Below are positions 18,798 through 28,682 of a stretch of 64,000 bases of DNA, piece after piece. The stretch is from the NCBI GenBank assembly GCA_028692715.1, contig JAQUWU010000001.1, forward strand, positions 124,001 to 188,000. Direction: 5' to 3'. Below the pieces are notes generated by a model. That model did no database searches and was not told the DNA's origin. It saw nothing but the letters and a program-made list of their open reading frames with translations. A program made the position numbers and the translations under genes. The DNA is from Paludibacter sp. (GTDB taxonomy: Bacteria > Bacteroidota > Bacteroidia > Bacteroidales > Paludibacteraceae). Numbering within the stretch: the first letter of the stretch is position 1; the number at the start of each line of letters is the position of its first letter.

Positions 18798-20219
18798 TTA
18801 GTATCTGTAATGCTCTGGTTTGTAAGGGCCACTAGTTTTTACACCAATATAACTAGCTTGTTCCGGAGTAAGTACTGTTAGTTTCACACCTAATTGTTCG
18901 AGGTGAAGTCGAGCTACTTCCTCATCCAAATGTTTTGGTAAACGATATACATCTACCGGATAATCTTTGGTAAACAATTCAATTTGAGCCAGCGTCTGGT
19001 TGGTAAATGAATTACTCATTACAAATGAAGGATGTCCTGTTGCACAACCCAAATTTACCAAACGACCATCAGCAAGCAATAAAACACTATGCCCATCAGG
19101 AAAAATGTATTTATCCACCTGAGGTTTGATATTTACCAATTTAATCCCTGGAAATTTTTTCAGTTTATCCACTTGAATTTCATTGTCGAAGTGACCAATA
19201 TTACAAATAATTGCACCATCTTTCATTTTTTCTACATGTTCTATGCGAATAATATCTTTGTTTCCAGTAGTGGTAACATAAATATTTCCTTCATCAAAAG
19301 TTTCTTCAATTGTTGTAACGCGGAAGCCTTCCATTGATGCTTGTAAAGCACAAATCGGGTCAATTTCAGTCACAATTACACGCGCACCATAGGCTAACAT
19401 TGATTTAGCACAACCTTTACCTACATCGCCATAACCACAAACAACCACTACCTTTCCGGCTAGCATTACATCGGTTGCACGTTTAATTCCATCAGCCAAT
19501 GATTCGCGACAACCATAAAGATTATCAAATTTCGATTTTGTTACCGAATCATTTACATTAAATGCAGGGAATAATAACGAACCTTCTTCTAACATTTGAT
19601 ATAAGCGATGAACGCCAGTAGTGGTTTCTTCTGATACTCCTCGAATTTCTGGAATCATTCTACTCCAATTTTCATTATCTTCTTTTAAAACATCTTTCAA
19701 AATAGCATAAAGCAACGCTTCATCTTCACCACTGGCTTGTTTGTCAAGTGTTTTGGCATCCTTTTCGGCTGCTACACCCACGTGAATCATCATAGTAGCA
19801 TCGCCACCATCATCTACAATCAAGTTTGGACCTTTGTGTCCTTCAAAAGTCAAAGCTTGAAGTGTGCACCACCAGTATTCTTTCAATGTTTCACCTTTCC
19901 ATGCATAAACAGGAACACCCGAAGTAGCAATAGCAGCCGCAGCATGATCTTGAGTAGAATAGATATTACAACTACACCAGCGAACATCAGCACCTAATTC
20001 AACGAGAGTTTCAATTAAAACGGCAGTTTGTATAGTCATGTGAAGTGAGCCCGTAATACGCGCTTCTTTCAATGGTTTTTCTTTTCCGTATTTAGCCCGC
20101 AATGCCATTAATCCAGGCATTTCTTTTTCGGCGAGTTCAATTTCTTTTCTACCGAAATCGGCTAAGGAGATATCAGCCACTTTATAAGGTAAAGTGCTGA
20201 ATAATTCTGTAGTATTCAT
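18798..20219 (-). CDS. ahcY: S-adenosylhomocysteine hydrolase
   Basis: 473 residues from the ATG at 20217-20219 ([25 protein letters not shown]); an upstream frame start at 20267 adds 16 lysine-rich residues not seen in the family. Splits S-adenosylhomocysteine to adenosine and homocysteine using bound NAD, recycling the product of methyltransferases. The NAD-binding loop [16 protein letters not shown], the substrate segment [19 protein letters not shown] and the C-terminal KPEHYRY are intact. A TACCTTTG -7-like element on the minus strand is at 20267-20274. Confidence 0.95.
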   Translation of the reverse strand: MNTTELFSTLPYKVADISLADFGRKEIELAEKEMPGLMALRAKYGKEKPLKEARITGSLHMTIQTAVLIETLVELGADVRWCSCNIYSTQDHAAAAIATSGVPVYAWKGETLKEYWWCTLQALTFEGHKGPNLIVDDGGDATMMIHVGVAAEKDAKTLDKQASGEDEALLYAILKDVLKEDNENWSRMIPEIRGVSEETTTGVHRLYQMLEEGSLLFPAFNVNDSVTKSKFDNLYGCRESLADGIKRATDVMLAGKVVVVCGYGDVGKGCAKSMLAYGARVIVTEIDPICALQASMEGFRVTTIEETFDEGNIYVTTTGNKDIIRIEHVEKMKDGAIICNIGHFDNEIQVDKLKKFPGIKLVNIKPQVDKYIFPDGHSVLLLADGRLVNLGCATGHPSFVMSNSFTNQTLAQIELFTKDYPVDVYRLPKHLDEEVARLHLEQLGVKLTVLTPEQASYIGVKTSGPYKPEHYRY

Positions 20220-20266
20220 ATATTTATTGTTTTTTAATTTTAAAATTTTCAATCCATAACGGGGCA

Positions 20267-20274
20267 CAAAGGTA
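20267..20274 (-). promoter_or_regulatory. -7-like element for ahcY
   Basis: Reads TACCTTTG on the minus strand, 48 bases before the ahcY ATG. The upstream element is not recognisable at the ideal spacing. Confidence 0.4.
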
Positions 20275-20501
20275 TAAAAATTCAGCGGAAATTCATATCT
20301 TTGTTTGCATTTAATTGTTTAAATAACAACATGTAATAAGTAAAATAAATATTGCATGTCTATAAAAAGTTTAAATGCATGTAGTAAGCTATGTTACTAA
20401 AGAACAAATTGTTATATTTCCTGATTTTATGGTTCTGAGAGAATTCATTTATAAAAAAATATATTTTACTTACTAATTATGTCCCGTATAATAATAACTA
20501 G

Positions 20502-21146
20502 ATGTTTCTAAACACACACACTCATTTTAAAACCGATTCGGAGTTTCCTGAAATTATCAATCTGACATTTAAGGAGGCAAAGGCAGTATATAATTCTGAT
20601 CAAGAAGGACTTTTTTCCGTAGGCATTCATCCATGGGAAGTGGATGAAATAACAAACGAAAATTTTAATGAACTTGTAAATTGGTCTTCCGACAAACGAT
20701 TTGTGTTTGTTGGTGAGTGTGGATTAGATAAATTTTCAAAAGCATCGTTTGAGAGACAAAAGTATATGTTTGAACAACAGGTTTTTCTTTCTGAAAAAAT
20801 AGAGAAGCCACTTATCATTCATTGTGTCGGTTACTTCAATGAATTGTTTAAAATAAAACAGCAATTAAAACCACAACAATTATGGGTTATTCATGGGTTT
20901 AGGGGGAAACCTCAGCTTGCTCAACAAGTACTGAAAAACGGCTGCGCGATATCTTTTGGTGAACATTTTAATGTCGATTCAGTCGCAATTACACCTTTTA
21001 ATAAATTATTCGTAGAAACCGATGAAAGTAAGGTGAAAATTGAAGAGATTTATAATGAACTGGCATTAATAAAGTTATGTACAGTAGAAGAGTTGAATGC
21101 CGGCAATCAATTGCTTCAACTCATCTTAAATCATAATAGATTGTAA
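20502..21146 (+). CDS. TatD family metal-dependent hydrolase
   Basis: 214 residues, shorter than E. coli TatD (about 260) but usual for Bacteroidota members. Metal-site motifs are visible: NTHTHF at the start (HxH), FVGECGLDKF (catalytic Glu), IIHCVG, and VIHGFRGKPQLA. The late ETDES holds the conserved Asp. The family contains 3'-5' DNases, but the physiological substrate is not determined here. Confidence 0.85.
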   Translation: MFLNTHTHFKTDSEFPEIINLTFKEAKAVYNSDQEGLFSVGIHPWEVDEITNENFNELVNWSSDKRFVFVGECGLDKFSKASFERQKYMFEQQVFLSEKIEKPLIIHCVGYFNELFKIKQQLKPQQLWVIHGFRGKPQLAQQVLKNGCAISFGEHFNVDSVAITPFNKLFVETDESKVKIEEIYNELALIKLCTVEELNAGNQLLQLILNHNRL

Positions 21147-21215
21147 ATTTGTTAAACATGGACGGCAAAAACTTTATAATCTATAACGCGGCAAAAGATT
21201 TGTAGTTTATTTTTG

Positions 21216-21223
21216 TACTTTTG
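21216..21223 (+). promoter_or_regulatory. -7 element TACTTTTG before the S41 protease gene
   Basis: Matches TANNTTTG and sits 26 bases upstream of the ATG at 21250. No TTG at 19 bases upstream; half consensus. Confidence 0.45.
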
Positions 21224-21249
21224 TATCTCTTTTAAAAATTAACACAGAA

Positions 21250-22833
21250 ATGAAGAAATTAAGTTCTATAATATTGTTTTTTGTAATAAGTTCGTGCGTT
21301 TATTCACAGGGCTTTTCGTCGATGCAACAGCGTAAACTAACGAATGCACTCACAGCTATATCCAATCTGTATGTGGATAGTATTGATGATAAAAAATTAG
21401 TAGAAACTGCGCTTGAATCAATATTGAAGGATCTCGATCCTCATTCCTCATACATACCAAAAGAAGAAGTTGAAAGAGTAAACGAACCGCTCGAAGGTAG
21501 TTTCGAAGGAGTCGGTATTCAGTTTCAGTTACTGGAAGATACACTCTTGGTAGTTCAAACAATTTCGGGTTGCCCTGCCGAAAAAGTGGGCGTTTTGCCT
21601 GGCGATCGGATTATTTATATTGGTGAAGAATTAATTGCCGGACAAAAATTACAGAATTCGGATATTATGAAACGTTTACGTGGACCGAAAGGAACCGAAG
21701 TTATCGTTAAGATATTGCGCCGCGGTATAAATGAACTAATGGTGTTTAAAATTACCCGTGATAAAATTCCGTTGTTTAGCGTCGATGCTAATTACATGAT
21801 TAGTAAAGAGATCGGGTATATCAAGGTAAATAATTTTGGAAGTACTACCGTTCAAGAATTTGAAAAGGCATTTAAAAAATTGCAAAAAGAAGGAATGAAA
21901 AGTCTTATTCTCAGTTTACAGGGTAATGGCGGGGGTTATTTAAGTGCTGCTATTCAATTGGCCGATGAATTTTTACCTGCCGATAAATTAATAGTTTATA
22001 CACAAGGTCTGAATCAATCGAAATCAGTTGCTGAATCAACGGCTTCGGGTGACTTTGAGAATGGGAAATTAATCGTGTTGGTAGATGAATATTCTGCATC
22101 GGCAAGCGAAATTGTTTCGGGAGCATTGCAGGATTGGGATCGTGCGATTATTGTTGGTCGTCGATCTTTTGGTAAAGGTTTGGTTCAACGTCAGTTTCCA
22201 CTTATCGATGGCTCGATGATGCGATTGACAACGGCCCGTTATTATACTCCAACCGGTCGTTGTATTCAGAAATCTTATAAAGATGGTACCGATAAATACG
22301 AACGCGATTTGATTGACCGTTATAATAATGGTGAACTCCTACATGCCGACAGTATCCATTTTCCTGATTCATTGCATTATCAGACATTAAATTTAAAACG
22401 TACCGTTTATGGGGGCGGTGGCATTATGCCGGATATATTTGTCCCTTTAGATACTACAAAATTCACAACTTATCACCGGAAAATTATAAATCGTGGTATT
22501 ATAAACAAAGTAAGTGTTCAATATCTCGATCAACACAGAACCGAATTAAAAAAGAAATATCCTACTTTTGAAAAATACAATAAGGAGTATCAGGTAAGCG
22601 ATGAAGTTTTGAATGAATTGCAGAAACAAGCAGAGATTGAAAAAATTGAAGTTGATTCAGCTCAGTTAGAAACATCTAAATCGCTGATAAAACTTCAGAT
22701 TAAGGCATTAATAGCGCGCGATTTGTGGGAGATGAATGAGTATTATAAAGTGATGGATATTGAAAATGAATCATTGCAGAAAGCTATTCAGATTTTGAAA
22801 ACTCCGGGGAAATTTGAAGAAATCTTAAAATAA
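21250..22833 (+). CDS. S41 family C-terminal processing peptidase
   Basis: 527 residues with a signal peptide at 1-19 (the SSCVYSQ stretch leaves a lipoprotein possible). A PDZ domain is at about 88-170 (GVGIQF to PGDRIIYIGEE) and the S41 protease core at about 185-345. The catalytic Ser lies in YSASASEIVSGAL (282-286) and Lys309 in GRRSFGKGLVQ. A helical tail of about 100 residues follows. A periplasmic Ctp/Prc-type protease trimming or degrading envelope proteins. pnuC starts 11 bases after its stop. Confidence 0.9.
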   Translation: MKKLSSIILFFVISSCVYSQGFSSMQQRKLTNALTAISNLYVDSIDDKKLVETALESILKDLDPHSSYIPKEEVERVNEPLEGSFEGVGIQFQLLEDTLLVVQTISGCPAEKVGVLPGDRIIYIGEELIAGQKLQNSDIMKRLRGPKGTEVIVKILRRGINELMVFKITRDKIPLFSVDANYMISKEIGYIKVNNFGSTTVQEFEKAFKKLQKEGMKSLILSLQGNGGGYLSAAIQLADEFLPADKLIVYTQGLNQSKSVAESTASGDFENGKLIVLVDEYSASASEIVSGALQDWDRAIIVGRRSFGKGLVQRQFPLIDGSMMRLTTARYYTPTGRCIQKSYKDGTDKYERDLIDRYNNGELLHADSIHFPDSLHYQTLNLKRTVYGGGGIMPDIFVPLDTTKFTTYHRKIINRGIINKVSVQYLDQHRTELKKKYPTFEKYNKEYQVSDEVLNELQKQAEIEKIEVDSAQLETSKSLIKLQIKALIARDLWEMNEYYKVMDIENESLQKAIQILKTPGKFEEILK

Positions 22834-22844
22834 CTTTTCAAACC

Positions 22845-23429
22845 ATGTTATTCAATTATTTGCAAACGAACTGGATTGAAATTACCGGAACGATTTTAAG
22901 CTTGATATACCTATATCTCTCTATTAAACAAAAAATTAGTTTATGGATTTTTGGGTTTCTTTGTTCAGCTTTGTATGTGGTTGTTTTTTGGAGGAGTAAG
23001 TTTTATGCCGACATGAGTCTTCAGTTTTATTATCTGGCTGTAAGTGTTTACGGTTGGATAAACTGGAAAAATGGAGCTCATACTAACCTAAATGAAATAA
23101 AAATTGAAAAAACAAATCTTAAAAAGGCTGTTTATCTACTATTGACATCGGTATTGATTTATTTCCTTTACTATTTTATTTTAAAAAATTACACCGATTC
23201 ACCTTTACCAAAAGCAGATTCATTTACGACTGCATTAAGTATTGTAGCTACCTGGATGCTTGCTCGAAAATTGATTGAAAATTGGCTGTTGTGGATTCTT
23301 ATTGATGCCGTTTCTTCCGGATTATATTTTTACAAACAATTGTTTCCAACCGCAATATTATTTGGTATTTATACAATTATGGCTTTGGTAGGATATTTGC
23401 AATGGAGAAAGTCCATATCTAAAACCTAA
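22845..23429 (+). CDS. pnuC: Nicotinamide riboside transporter PnuC
   Basis: 194 residues with about seven hydrophobic segments. WKNG, VYGWINWKNG and LLWILIDAVSSGLYFYKQLFP carry the Trp/Asn pairs that form the vitamin-binding channel in PnuC proteins. Facilitates uptake of nicotinamide riboside, trapped by phosphorylation. An NadR-like kinase is encoded at 46668, which would provide that trapping step. PnuT/PnuX paralogues for thiamine or riboflavin have similar sequence and cannot be fully excluded. Confidence 0.82.
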   Translation: MLFNYLQTNWIEITGTILSLIYLYLSIKQKISLWIFGFLCSALYVVVFWRSKFYADMSLQFYYLAVSVYGWINWKNGAHTNLNEIKIEKTNLKKAVYLLLTSVLIYFLYYFILKNYTDSPLPKADSFTTALSIVATWMLARKLIENWLLWILIDAVSSGLYFYKQLFPTAILFGIYTIMALVGYLQWRKSISKT

Positions 23430-23447
23430 TTATTTTATTTTATATTG

Positions 23448-24413
23448 ATGAAATATATAGTTGTAAATATATTTTTCCTTTTCGTTACTTATTCCTACTC
23501 ATATAGTCAGGGGTCGTTATATTGTGGTTCTTACAAAAAATCAGCTCCCATTGTTTTCAACAATATAAATGACACTGTAATAAATTTACTCGAGATATCG
23601 AACAGTAAGGGGCATTGTATCGAATTAAATTATTGTTCCAATGTAATTATAAAAAATTGCAAGTTAGGACCAGCCAAAGGCCAGGGAATAAATTTATACA
23701 ATTGTAAAAATATAACGGTATTGAACTGCTCCATCGATTCGGTAGCTACAGGAGTGTATGCCGGTGCAAGTACGGGAATTAAAGTTTTGTATAACGATAT
23801 GAAAAATGTTGTTGGACCTATGCCACGCGGACAAATGGTACAGTTTGCTGAGGTTTTTGGTGAGAATAATTATATAAAATACAATGCTTTAGAAAATATT
23901 CCCGGACAAAGTTTTCCCGAAGATGCAATCAGTCTATTCAAATCAAAGGGCACTGTCAATAACCCCATTAAAGTAATCGGTAACTGGATTCGTGGCGGTG
24001 GACCCTCAACTTCCGGAGGTGGAATTATGACCGGGGACCAAGGAGGATCGTATATATTGGTTCAGGACAATATTCTTGTAGATCCCGGTCAGTATGGAAT
24101 TACCATTGCAAGCGGACATCATATTTCGATAAAAAACAATAAGATTTATGCCCGTCAACAATCGTTCAACAGCGTAGGACTCTCTGCATATAAACAATAT
24201 CCAATTGAATGCTTTGCTGATACGATATTGAACAATCAGGTTAATTATAGATTTAAGGATGGAAGTTTGAATAATTTACTAAATAGCGGTGATTTTGGTG
24301 TTATTTATGGTTGGAGTACAAATTATTACAACCCAAACTTAAGTCCAAATATGCTACCCAATAAAATAATTGGACGTTGTGAGCAAAAAAATCATATTCA
24401 TCAAATAAAATAA
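23448..24413 (+). CDS. Exported right-handed beta-helix protein without sorting tail
   Basis: 321 residues from the ATG at 23448 (the preceding TTG is less likely). Signal peptide at about 1-22. From about 60 to 260 it shows beta-helix rungs (IIKNCKLGPAKGQGINLYNCKNITVLNC, then NYIKYNALENIPG, and so on). It closely matches the next gene at 25082 along its whole length, including HCIELN, PRGQMVQFAE, AISLFKSKG and GIMTGDQGGSYILV. It ends at KIIGR plus ten residues, exactly where its paralogue goes on into a T9SS sorting domain. It may be periplasmic, or a shortened copy. Confidence 0.75.
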   Translation: MKYIVVNIFFLFVTYSYSYSQGSLYCGSYKKSAPIVFNNINDTVINLLEISNSKGHCIELNYCSNVIIKNCKLGPAKGQGINLYNCKNITVLNCSIDSVATGVYAGASTGIKVLYNDMKNVVGPMPRGQMVQFAEVFGENNYIKYNALENIPGQSFPEDAISLFKSKGTVNNPIKVIGNWIRGGGPSTSGGGIMTGDQGGSYILVQDNILVDPGQYGITIASGHHISIKNNKIYARQQSFNSVGLSAYKQYPIECFADTILNNQVNYRFKDGSLNNLLNSGDFGVIYGWSTNYYNPNLSPNMLPNKIIGRCEQKNHIHQIK

Positions 24414-24904
24414 GAAATACAACGTTATTAATTATTGAATGAATTAAGGTCGAATACTTATTGAATATCGACCCCAATTTCAACTTCAAAATCGGTTTCA
24501 TTAATTTCGGCAGACTGTTAAATGCATACAGTTTGCTTTTTACTTCAAATTTCAAGTGAAATCTTCCTCTTCCCTTATTTGATTTACTATTAATTTTGTA
24601 GAAATTTTTCGTGATGAATAGAGACAACACTCTACCCTGTAAAAATGTTCAATATAAATAACTAAATAAAATATAAAACATCATAGGAAAAGGTTAATAA
24701 TTGCAATATTCGTTAGCTAATTGTAACACTTACATTTCTCGTTTCATTATATATGTGTATTTAAGTCTATATTTCAGTGTTTATTTTAAACAACAAATAT
24801 ATATTATTGTAGAATTAACTACAAAACTAAAATAGACAAATCAATTTAATCCCACCCGTTTTGCGTTCTCAATTATCTGAAATATTGAGTCTTAGAGTTC
24901 TAAA

Positions 24905-24944
24905 AATCAATCTAATTTTATTGCTTTTAAAATTTAGATTGATT
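24905..24944. repeat. Long AT-rich inverted repeat
   Basis: Arms 24905-24920 and 24929-24944 pair over about 15 bp with a single bulge around an eight-base loop. On the plus strand it is followed by nine As, and on the minus strand by five Ts after the hairpin, so as a terminator it would act on minus-strand transcripts. No minus-strand gene ends there, so its role is unclear. Confidence 0.45.
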
Positions 24945-25020
24945 AAAAAAAAATACATTATACAATAAATGTATTAATTATTACACCTACAATAGTTATT
25001 GCCACAGGCAGAACCCGAGC

Positions 25021-25050
25021 TTGTCGTTTATTCATTAATTCATATTTTTG
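25021..25050 (+). promoter_or_regulatory. Bacteroidota-type promoter for the T9SS beta-helix gene
   Basis: TTG at 25021-25023, exactly 19 bases, then TATTTTTG at 25043-25050. This is an ideal match to the phylum's primary sigma consensus. The ATG at 25082 lies 31 bases further on. Confidence 0.8.
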
Positions 25051-25081
25051 CTGAGTAAAAATCACGAAAAATTTCTTTAAT

Positions 25082-26302
25082 ATGAATAATCGACTTTTCC
25101 TGACAGTAATTCTATCTACTGTAATTCTAAGTTTGTCTTTTGCACAAGGTTCACGTTATTCGGGTCCTTATGTATCTTCTACTCCAATTTCATGGAATGG
25201 TGTAAAAAATCAAACAATAAGTGGTCTTGAAATTGAGAATCCAAATGGTCACTGTATTGAATTAATAAATTGCTCAAATATAACAATTGAGAATTGCAAA
25301 TTGGGACCTTCGCTTAACGAAGGAGTTAATTTGTATAAGTGTACTAATATAGTGGTAACAAATTGCACAATGGATAACAACGATACAGGGGTTTATGCAG
25401 GGGCTTGTTCAGGTATCAATGTAATGTTTAATGATGTAATAAATGTTCAGGGACCCTTACCTCGCGGACAAATGGTTCAATTTGCAGAAGTAACCGGTGG
25501 CGGAAACAGTGTTAGTTATAATGTGGTTGAAAATATGCTTGGCAAAAGTCATCCTGAAGATGCTATAAGTTTATTCAAGAGTAACGGTATTGCCGGTAGT
25601 CCAATCCGAATTGTTGGCAACTGGATTCGTGGTGGAGGTCCATCAGATTCAGGCGGTGGCATTATGACTGGTGATATGGGTGGTTCATATATCTTAGTTG
25701 AAGATAATGTTCTAGTGAACCCGGGACAATATGGAATAACCATTGCAAGTGGGACTAATATTGCTATAAAGAATAATAAAATATATGGCAAACGACAAGA
25801 ATTCAGCAATATAGGATTGTCGGCTTACAAACAATATCAAATTGATACTCATTCAGATACCATTATGCAAAATCAAGTAAATTTCAGGTATATGGATGGT
25901 CAATTAAATAATTTGTTAAACGATGGAAAGTGCGGAACAATTTATGGATGGGAAACAAATGCCTACAATCCCATTTTAAACGAAAACATACTTCCTGCAA
26001 AAATAATTGGAAGAGCAACCATTCAGGGAGTTGCTACCGAAACGGTTCCATTGCCAGCTGTTAAAGAGATTAAGATTTATCCAAATCCTGCAAGCGATCA
26101 TCTTACTATCGAATCTTCTGCAGAATTAAACCATGGGTTTATTACAATTTATAATATTTCAGGGCAAAAGATGATTGATGAAGCATTAAATGTAAGTAGC
26201 ACAGAAATAAACACAACTAATTTAGCAGTAGGTGTTTATTTAGTAAAAGTAATGGACAATAATGAACTTATTGAACAGAAGAAAATAATGATAAGAAAGT
26301 GA
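25082..26302 (+). CDS. T9SS-exported right-handed beta-helix protein
   Basis: 406 residues. Signal peptide about 1-21 (LSLSFAQ|GSRY). Beta-helix region about 45-265 with repeated ENCKLGP, TNCTMDN and NNKIYG rungs. From about 330 a type A T9SS sorting domain: IKIYPNPASDHLTIESS, FITIYNISGQKM, LAVGVYLVKV, KKIMIRK. Predicted to be carried over the outer membrane and anchored on the surface or released. Beta-helix proteins often bind or cleave polysaccharide, but no catalytic motif is recognised. Paralogue of the gene at 23448. Confidence 0.82.
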   Translation: MNNRLFLTVILSTVILSLSFAQGSRYSGPYVSSTPISWNGVKNQTISGLEIENPNGHCIELINCSNITIENCKLGPSLNEGVNLYKCTNIVVTNCTMDNNDTGVYAGACSGINVMFNDVINVQGPLPRGQMVQFAEVTGGGNSVSYNVVENMLGKSHPEDAISLFKSNGIAGSPIRIVGNWIRGGGPSDSGGGIMTGDMGGSYILVEDNVLVNPGQYGITIASGTNIAIKNNKIYGKRQEFSNIGLSAYKQYQIDTHSDTIMQNQVNFRYMDGQLNNLLNDGKCGTIYGWETNAYNPILNENILPAKIIGRATIQGVATETVPLPAVKEIKIYPNPASDHLTIESSAELNHGFITIYNISGQKMIDEALNVSSTEINTTNLAVGVYLVKVMDNNELIEQKKIMIRK

Positions 26303-26334
26303 TAGCGAATTTTATTTTAAAATAAACAAACAAC

Positions 26335-26376
26335 AAAGCCGTCAATATTTAAATGATATTGACGGCTTTTTTGTTT
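26335..26376. terminator. Rho-independent terminator between convergent transcripts
   Basis: The stem AAAGCCGTCAATAT (26335-26348) pairs with 26356-26369 around a seven-base loop and is followed by a T-run. It lies between the end of the beta-helix gene (26302) and the end of the polysaccharide cluster (26389, minus strand), and its A/T flanks allow use from both sides. Confidence 0.85.
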
Positions 26377-26388
26377 GTTCAAAAAAGA

Positions 26389-27765
26389 TTAAAACGCATT
26401 TTTATAAACATTTTTTCCAAAAACCGTATTGAAAATAATTCTTAAGTCCCACAGAAAAGTCCAGTTTTCAAGGTATTTCATATCATATTCAACGCGTTTT
26501 TCCATTTTCCATAGTTCATCCGTTTCACCTCTGTATCCGTTTACCTGTGCCCAACCTGTAATTCCGGGTTTTACATAATGTCGAACCTTATAATAATCTA
26601 TCAGTTTTGAGTACTTTTCGGTGTGTTGCAACATGTGTGGTCGTGGACCTACAATCGACATTTGACCAAAGAGTACATTGAAAAATTGTGGTAATTCATC
26701 CAAATTGGACTTACGTAAAAACTTTCCTACAGGAGTAATCCGATAATCGCCTTTAGTAGCTTGTTTTGTGTCAGAGTCTCTACTTTCGACCATGCTTCTT
26801 AGTTTAATACATTTGAACGTTCGGTTGTTAATTCCAGTTCGCTTTTGTAGAAAGAACATTGGTCCTTTTGAAGTTGATTTGATGATTAAAAACAAAAGAG
26901 GGAATAGCCAGCTGAAAACAAATACTATTACAAGCAAGGAAAATACCACATCAAATGTTCTCTTAAAAAATCTTGATTTAAGATCATCAAGAGGTATTTC
27001 CTGAGGATTAAATACAACTAACGAACCTACTGATTCAAGATTCATATTGCTTTTAAACCAGTATTGATTTTCAGGAACAAAACGTAATCTGACACCGATT
27101 TTGTTACACAATGCCAACAATTCTTTGCTCTTTTTGTGGTCGTTGTAAGCAGCCATAGTAACAAATACGAAATCTATACTATGTTCATTTACTAACTGTT
27201 CTAATTCGGAAATATAACCTATTACTTCTTTGTTGTTAATTGTTTCATCGGAGACAAAGCCAACAAAATCATAACCCAACATGGGGTTATTATCTAATAA
27301 CTTCCGTAAAACAAACCCCATCTCGTTTACACCAATTATTAGCACTCGGTGAACATAAAAACCTTTCGCTCTCCTGAATTTTAAATAGGCGTATAATACA
27401 TAATAGAATATTAGTTCTCCTACATAAAAAACAGCAGCACATTCGAGAAAAAATAAGTTAGAAAAATTTCCTTGTATGAATAAGTGGGCGAGAATAAACA
27501 ATACGGCAAGAAGCACCAACATCCTTTTAGTTATTCGTTTAACTCGGTTTGAATAACTATCATGTAGATATAAGTTCCTCCGCGAAAATACCGAATACGT
27601 AATAATTGCTGACATATTAAGCAGTAAAAGATAAATATTTTTATCGTGTACTGCTGACTCTCTAATTGATGGACTAACTGAATAAATAATTGCAAAAGCA
27701 ATATTCAAAATGAACAGATCGAATGCCAGATACAAAAATTTAAGTTCAGTTTCGTTCGATTTCAT
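26389..27765 (-). CDS. Polyprenyl glycosylphosphotransferase initiating exopolysaccharide synthesis
   Basis: 458 residues. Five N-terminal membrane helices are followed by a CoA-binding-like cytoplasmic domain (about 130-240, VLIIGVNEMG). The C-terminal catalytic domain (about 265-458) has KRTFDVVFSLL, the KLRSMVE segment, LRKSNLDELPQFFNVLFGQMSIVGPRPHM and GITGWAQVNGYRG. This is the WcaJ/WbaP/CpsE family, which transfers a sugar-1-phosphate from a nucleotide sugar to undecaprenyl phosphate, starting each repeat unit. It is the most distal gene of the cluster. Confidence 0.92.
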   Translation of the reverse strand: MKSNETELKFLYLAFDLFILNIAFAIIYSVSPSIRESAVHDKNIYLLLLNMSAIITYSVFSRRNLYLHDSYSNRVKRITKRMLVLLAVLFILAHLFIQGNFSNLFFLECAAVFYVGELIFYYVLYAYLKFRRAKGFYVHRVLIIGVNEMGFVLRKLLDNNPMLGYDFVGFVSDETINNKEVIGYISELEQLVNEHSIDFVFVTMAAYNDHKKSKELLALCNKIGVRLRFVPENQYWFKSNMNLESVGSLVVFNPQEIPLDDLKSRFFKRTFDVVFSLLVIVFVFSWLFPLLFLIIKSTSKGPMFFLQKRTGINNRTFKCIKLRSMVESRDSDTKQATKGDYRITPVGKFLRKSNLDELPQFFNVLFGQMSIVGPRPHMLQHTEKYSKLIDYYKVRHYVKPGITGWAQVNGYRGETDELWKMEKRVEYDMKYLENWTFLWDLRIIFNTVFGKNVYKNAF

Positions 27766-27878
27766 AATTGATAATGTTTTTTATCATGTGTTGTTGAAAA
27801 CATTCCAGTAATATAATTGTAAAAATCATACACTTTAAAAGTGTTTAAAACTTTTACAAATATAGATAAATCAAAGTA

Positions 27879-28598
27879 CTAAGCCAATAGAGAAGATAGA
27901 TTAAATTTTTCTAATAGGATATGCCAAATAAACTTCGTATTTCCTATAATATAGCGTCGCCACATGCGTCGCGGTTCACTTATAAGACGGTAAAGCCATT
28001 CCATTCCAATTTGTATCATCCATTGGGGAGCTCTTTTTACTGTGCCGGCGTAAAAATCAAATACAGCCCCAATACAACAGACATGACCAACTTCTAATTC
28101 TTCAAAATGATTATATGCCCATTTTTCTTGTTTCGGAGCAGTCATTCCAACAAATAATGTGTCAGGTTTTACTTCATTTATTTCGTCAATCATTATCTGA
28201 TTTTCAATCTGGCTAAATTCAATCCGAAAGGGGGGTGAGTAGGTGTGAATTTTTACATTAGGATATTCTTCTTTAGCTCGTTCTCTGATTTTTTTTAATG
28301 TAGATTCAGAACTTCCCAGAAAAAAACATTTTCCTCCAATGGTGTTCAATCTTTTCATTTCATATTCAAATAAATCGGCACCTGCTATTTTTTGTATTTT
28401 CTGTCCTGTCAAAAGCCTCATTGCTAATACCATACTTATACCATCCGGTAAAAGTATATTACTTGCCTGAAGGGCTTTATTAAAAGTTTCATCCTGCTTT
28501 AAAGTGTTGAAAGAATGTGCATTTATTGTATTAATCAATACTTTTTGTTGAGTAATATCATTTAAGTTTTGATTAAATAATGTATAATTCTGTAACAT
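27879..28598 (-). CDS. WecG/TagA/CpsF family glycosyltransferase
   Basis: 239 residues. The GT26 signatures are clear: INTINAHSFNTL, NILLPDGISMVLAMRLL, RIAGADLFE-like KIAGADLFE, FLGSSESTL, and the C-terminal GMTAPKQEKW...AVFDFYAGTVKRAPQW. GT26 enzymes add the second sugar (for example ManNAcA or ManNAc) to the undecaprenyl-PP-linked primer. Its place next to the initiating transferase fits that early step. Confidence 0.9.
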   Translation of the reverse strand: MLQNYTLFNQNLNDITQQKVLINTINAHSFNTLKQDETFNKALQASNILLPDGISMVLAMRLLTGQKIQKIAGADLFEYEMKRLNTIGGKCFFLGSSESTLKKIRERAKEEYPNVKIHTYSPPFRIEFSQIENQIMIDEINEVKPDTLFVGMTAPKQEKWAYNHFEELEVGHVCCIGAVFDFYAGTVKRAPQWMIQIGMEWLYRLISEPRRMWRRYIIGNTKFIWHILLEKFNLSSLLA

Positions 28599-28682
28599 AT
28601 TTGTATTGTCTGGTTTGTATAATAGATTTGAACTTTATTTTATAACAACAAAATTACTATATAGTTTGTAATGGTTACAGAA

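Larger units (their letters stand above)
24414..25081. other. Intergenic region between the two beta-helix genes
   Basis: 668 bases with no credible gene. It holds a small inverted repeat at 24448-24473 (GGTCGA...TCGACC), a long AT-rich inverted repeat at 24905-24944 flanked by an A-run, and a textbook promoter at 25021-25050 serving the second beta-helix gene. Confidence 0.6.

Noticed and set aside
24301..24630. 109-codon minus-strand frame overlapping the end of the first beta-helix gene
   Set aside because: Antisense to a well-supported gene, lysine-rich translation, no domain.
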